This document shows positions 4,364 to 5,321 of a DNA stretch of 5,321 nucleotides, one piece after another. The stretch spans positions 1-5,321 of the forward strand of contig JAFAJR010000397.1 in NCBI GenBank assembly GCA_019236085.1, read 5' to 3'. Numbering within the stretch: the first letter of the stretch is position 1; each line of letters begins with the position of its first letter. This DNA comes from Candidatus Dormiibacterota bacterium. GTDB taxonomy: Bacteria > Chloroflexota > Dormibacteria > Aeolococcales > Aeolococcaceae. Position numbers and translations under genes: made by a program. The notes under the pieces are model-generated. The model had not been told where the DNA came from. It did not search any database and was given only the letters and a program-made list of their open reading frames with translations.

Positions 4364-5321
4364 ATGAGCGTCGCGACCATCGCCGTGCTGCGCGGTGACC
4401 AGACGGGACAGGAGCTGCTGGAGCAGGCGCTCCGCGTGCTGCAGCCCGATGTCATCGGCATAGAGCTGGATCTGCGAGAGTTCGACCTGTCGCTGGACAA
4501 CCGGCGGGCCACGCAGAACGCCGTCGTCGGCGAGGCGGCTGCGGCGATGGTCGCGTGCGGCTTCGGTCTCAAGGCGGCCACTGTCACCCCCGAGAAGCCC
4601 GGCGATGTCGGCAGCCCCAACGCGCTGCTCCGCCAACGCGTCGGTGGCAAGGTGATCCTGCGCACCGGCCGGCGCATCCCCGGTGTCGCGGGCATCGCCG
4701 GCATCAGCGCACCGATAAGCGTGGTGCGCATGGCCGTCGACGACGCGTACGGCGCCAAGGAATGGCGTGAGACCGTGGACGGGGACGAGATCTCGTACCG
4801 CACCGAGCACATCTCGCGGTCGACGTGCCGCACGGTGGCGGAGTTCGCCTTCCAGCAGGCGGAGCGCATGAACGCAACGGTCTTCGGCGGCCCCAAGTTC
4901 ACGGTGTCACCGACCTACGAGGGCATGCTCAAGGAGGAGATGGACGCCGCCGCAGCGCGGCATCCCGCGGTGCCCTACGACCCGCAGCTCATCGATGCCA
5001 CCTATGCGCTGGTCTTCTCCCGCGGCACCGATTCACTTGTAATTCCGTCGCTCAACCGCGATGGTGACTGCCTCAGCGACTTCATCCTGCAGCTGTTCGG
5101 CAGCATCGCCGGCGCCGAGTCGCTGCTGCTCGGCTTCGGCGACGGCGACGTGCTGACGCCGACGGTCGTGATCGCGGAAGCGCCGCACGGCACCGCGCCC
5201 ACGCTGCAGGGCAAGCGGATCGCCAATCCGATGGCGATGATCCTCGCGGCTGCGTCATTGCTCAGCTTCGCCGGCGCACAGAGCAAGCGCGCCTCCCGGG
5301 CGATCTACGAGTCGGTCTTCG
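4364..5321 (+). CDS. Isocitrate dehydrogenase, type II-like (partial, N-terminal 319 residues)
   Basis: Oxidative decarboxylation of isocitrate to 2-oxoglutarate in the TCA cycle. The N-terminal half follows eukaryotic-type (type II) NADP-IDH: IELDLREFDLSLDNRRAT (33-50) and LKAATVTPE (69-77) match the human VELDLHSYDLGIENRDAT and VKCATITPD. By comparison with human IDH1, substrate and metal residues are kept: T75 (T77), S84 (S94), R90 (R100), R100 (R109), R122 (R132), Y129 (Y139), K178 (K212), D211 (D252), D235 (D275) and D239 (D279). The loop HGTAPTLQGKRIANP (275-289) looks more like type I enzymes, and the positions that select NADP or NAD are T280 and L281. The frame is open to the right edge; roughly 80-100 residues should be missing. 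The segment between TVTPE and SPN is about 8 residues shorter than in human. Isopropylmalate or homoisocitrate dehydrogenase is unlikely given the SPN and Y/K pattern. Confidence 0.88.
   Translation, partial: MSVATIAVLRGDQTGQELLEQALRVLQPDVIGIELDLREFDLSLDNRRATQNAVVGEAAAAMVACGFGLKAATVTPEKPGDVGSPNALLRQRVGGKVILRTGRRIPGVAGIAGISAPISVVRMAVDDAYGAKEWRETVDGDEISYRTEHISRSTCRTVAEFAFQQAERMNATVFGGPKFTVSPTYEGMLKEEMDAAAARHPAVPYDPQLIDATYALVFSRGTDSLVIPSLNRDGDCLSDFILQLFGSIAGAESLLLGFGDGDVLTPTVVIAEAPHGTAPTLQGKRIANPMAMILAAASLLSFAGAQSKRASRAIYESVF

Noticed and set aside
4295..4902. Minus-strand open frames (171 and 183 aa) opposite the isocitrate dehydrogenase gene
   Set aside because: The plus-strand frame aligns residue by residue with isocitrate dehydrogenase; the antisense frames have no motifs.

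Overview
The window is about two-thirds G+C. It carries seven protein genes packed end to end and almost no spacer. GC-rich third codon positions, hardly any Shine-Dalgarno sequences, TANNNT hexamers placed 6-12 nt before start codons, a class II fructose bisphosphatase and a LigD-type polymerase domain together suggest a free-living high-GC actinobacterium. A deep lineage such as Thermoleophilia is plausible, but this is inferred from style and gene content, not from a marker gene. I see no tRNA, rRNA, CRISPR array, insertion sequence or integrase, and no gene-free stretch longer than about 50 bases.

Left block (1-1802, minus strand). Three genes run right to left and look like one operon: a small basic helical protein of unknown function (1407-1802), a PfkB-family sugar kinase (535-1410) whose apparent start is a CTG inside a CTGA overlap with the preceding stop, and GlpX, class II fructose-1,6-bisphosphatase (1-525, cut by the left edge). 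A TACAAT hexamer 6 nt before the first GTG looks like the operon's leaderless promoter. The pairing suggests sugar-phosphate metabolism around gluconeogenesis. The kinase substrate cannot be read from the sequence.

Middle block (1854-3803). A minus-strand gene for an unrecognised protein, possibly with an NTF2-like C-terminal half (1854-2429), is divergent from a plus-strand pair: a stand-alone response-regulator receiver domain (2467-2844) and, 8 nt later, a stand-alone LigD-type polymerase/primase domain (2853-3803), the NHEJ-type nucleotidyltransferase. The 37-bp divergent spacer holds two back-to-back -10-like hexamers. The receiver-polymerase pair is the most unusual arrangement here. 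The polymerase meets the next minus-strand gene tail to tail, and both TGA stops lie in one 8-bp palindrome, TCACGTGA.

Right block (3796-5321). A five-helix membrane protein of unknown function (minus strand, 3796-4323) is divergent from an isocitrate dehydrogenase gene (plus strand, 4364 to the right edge). The dehydrogenase follows the eukaryotic-type (type II) enzyme in its substrate-binding half, but its cofactor loop resembles that of the bacterial type I and isopropylmalate enzymes, with neither standard NADP nor NAD residues. Central carbon metabolism therefore frames the window, with a possible DNA-repair pair in the middle.
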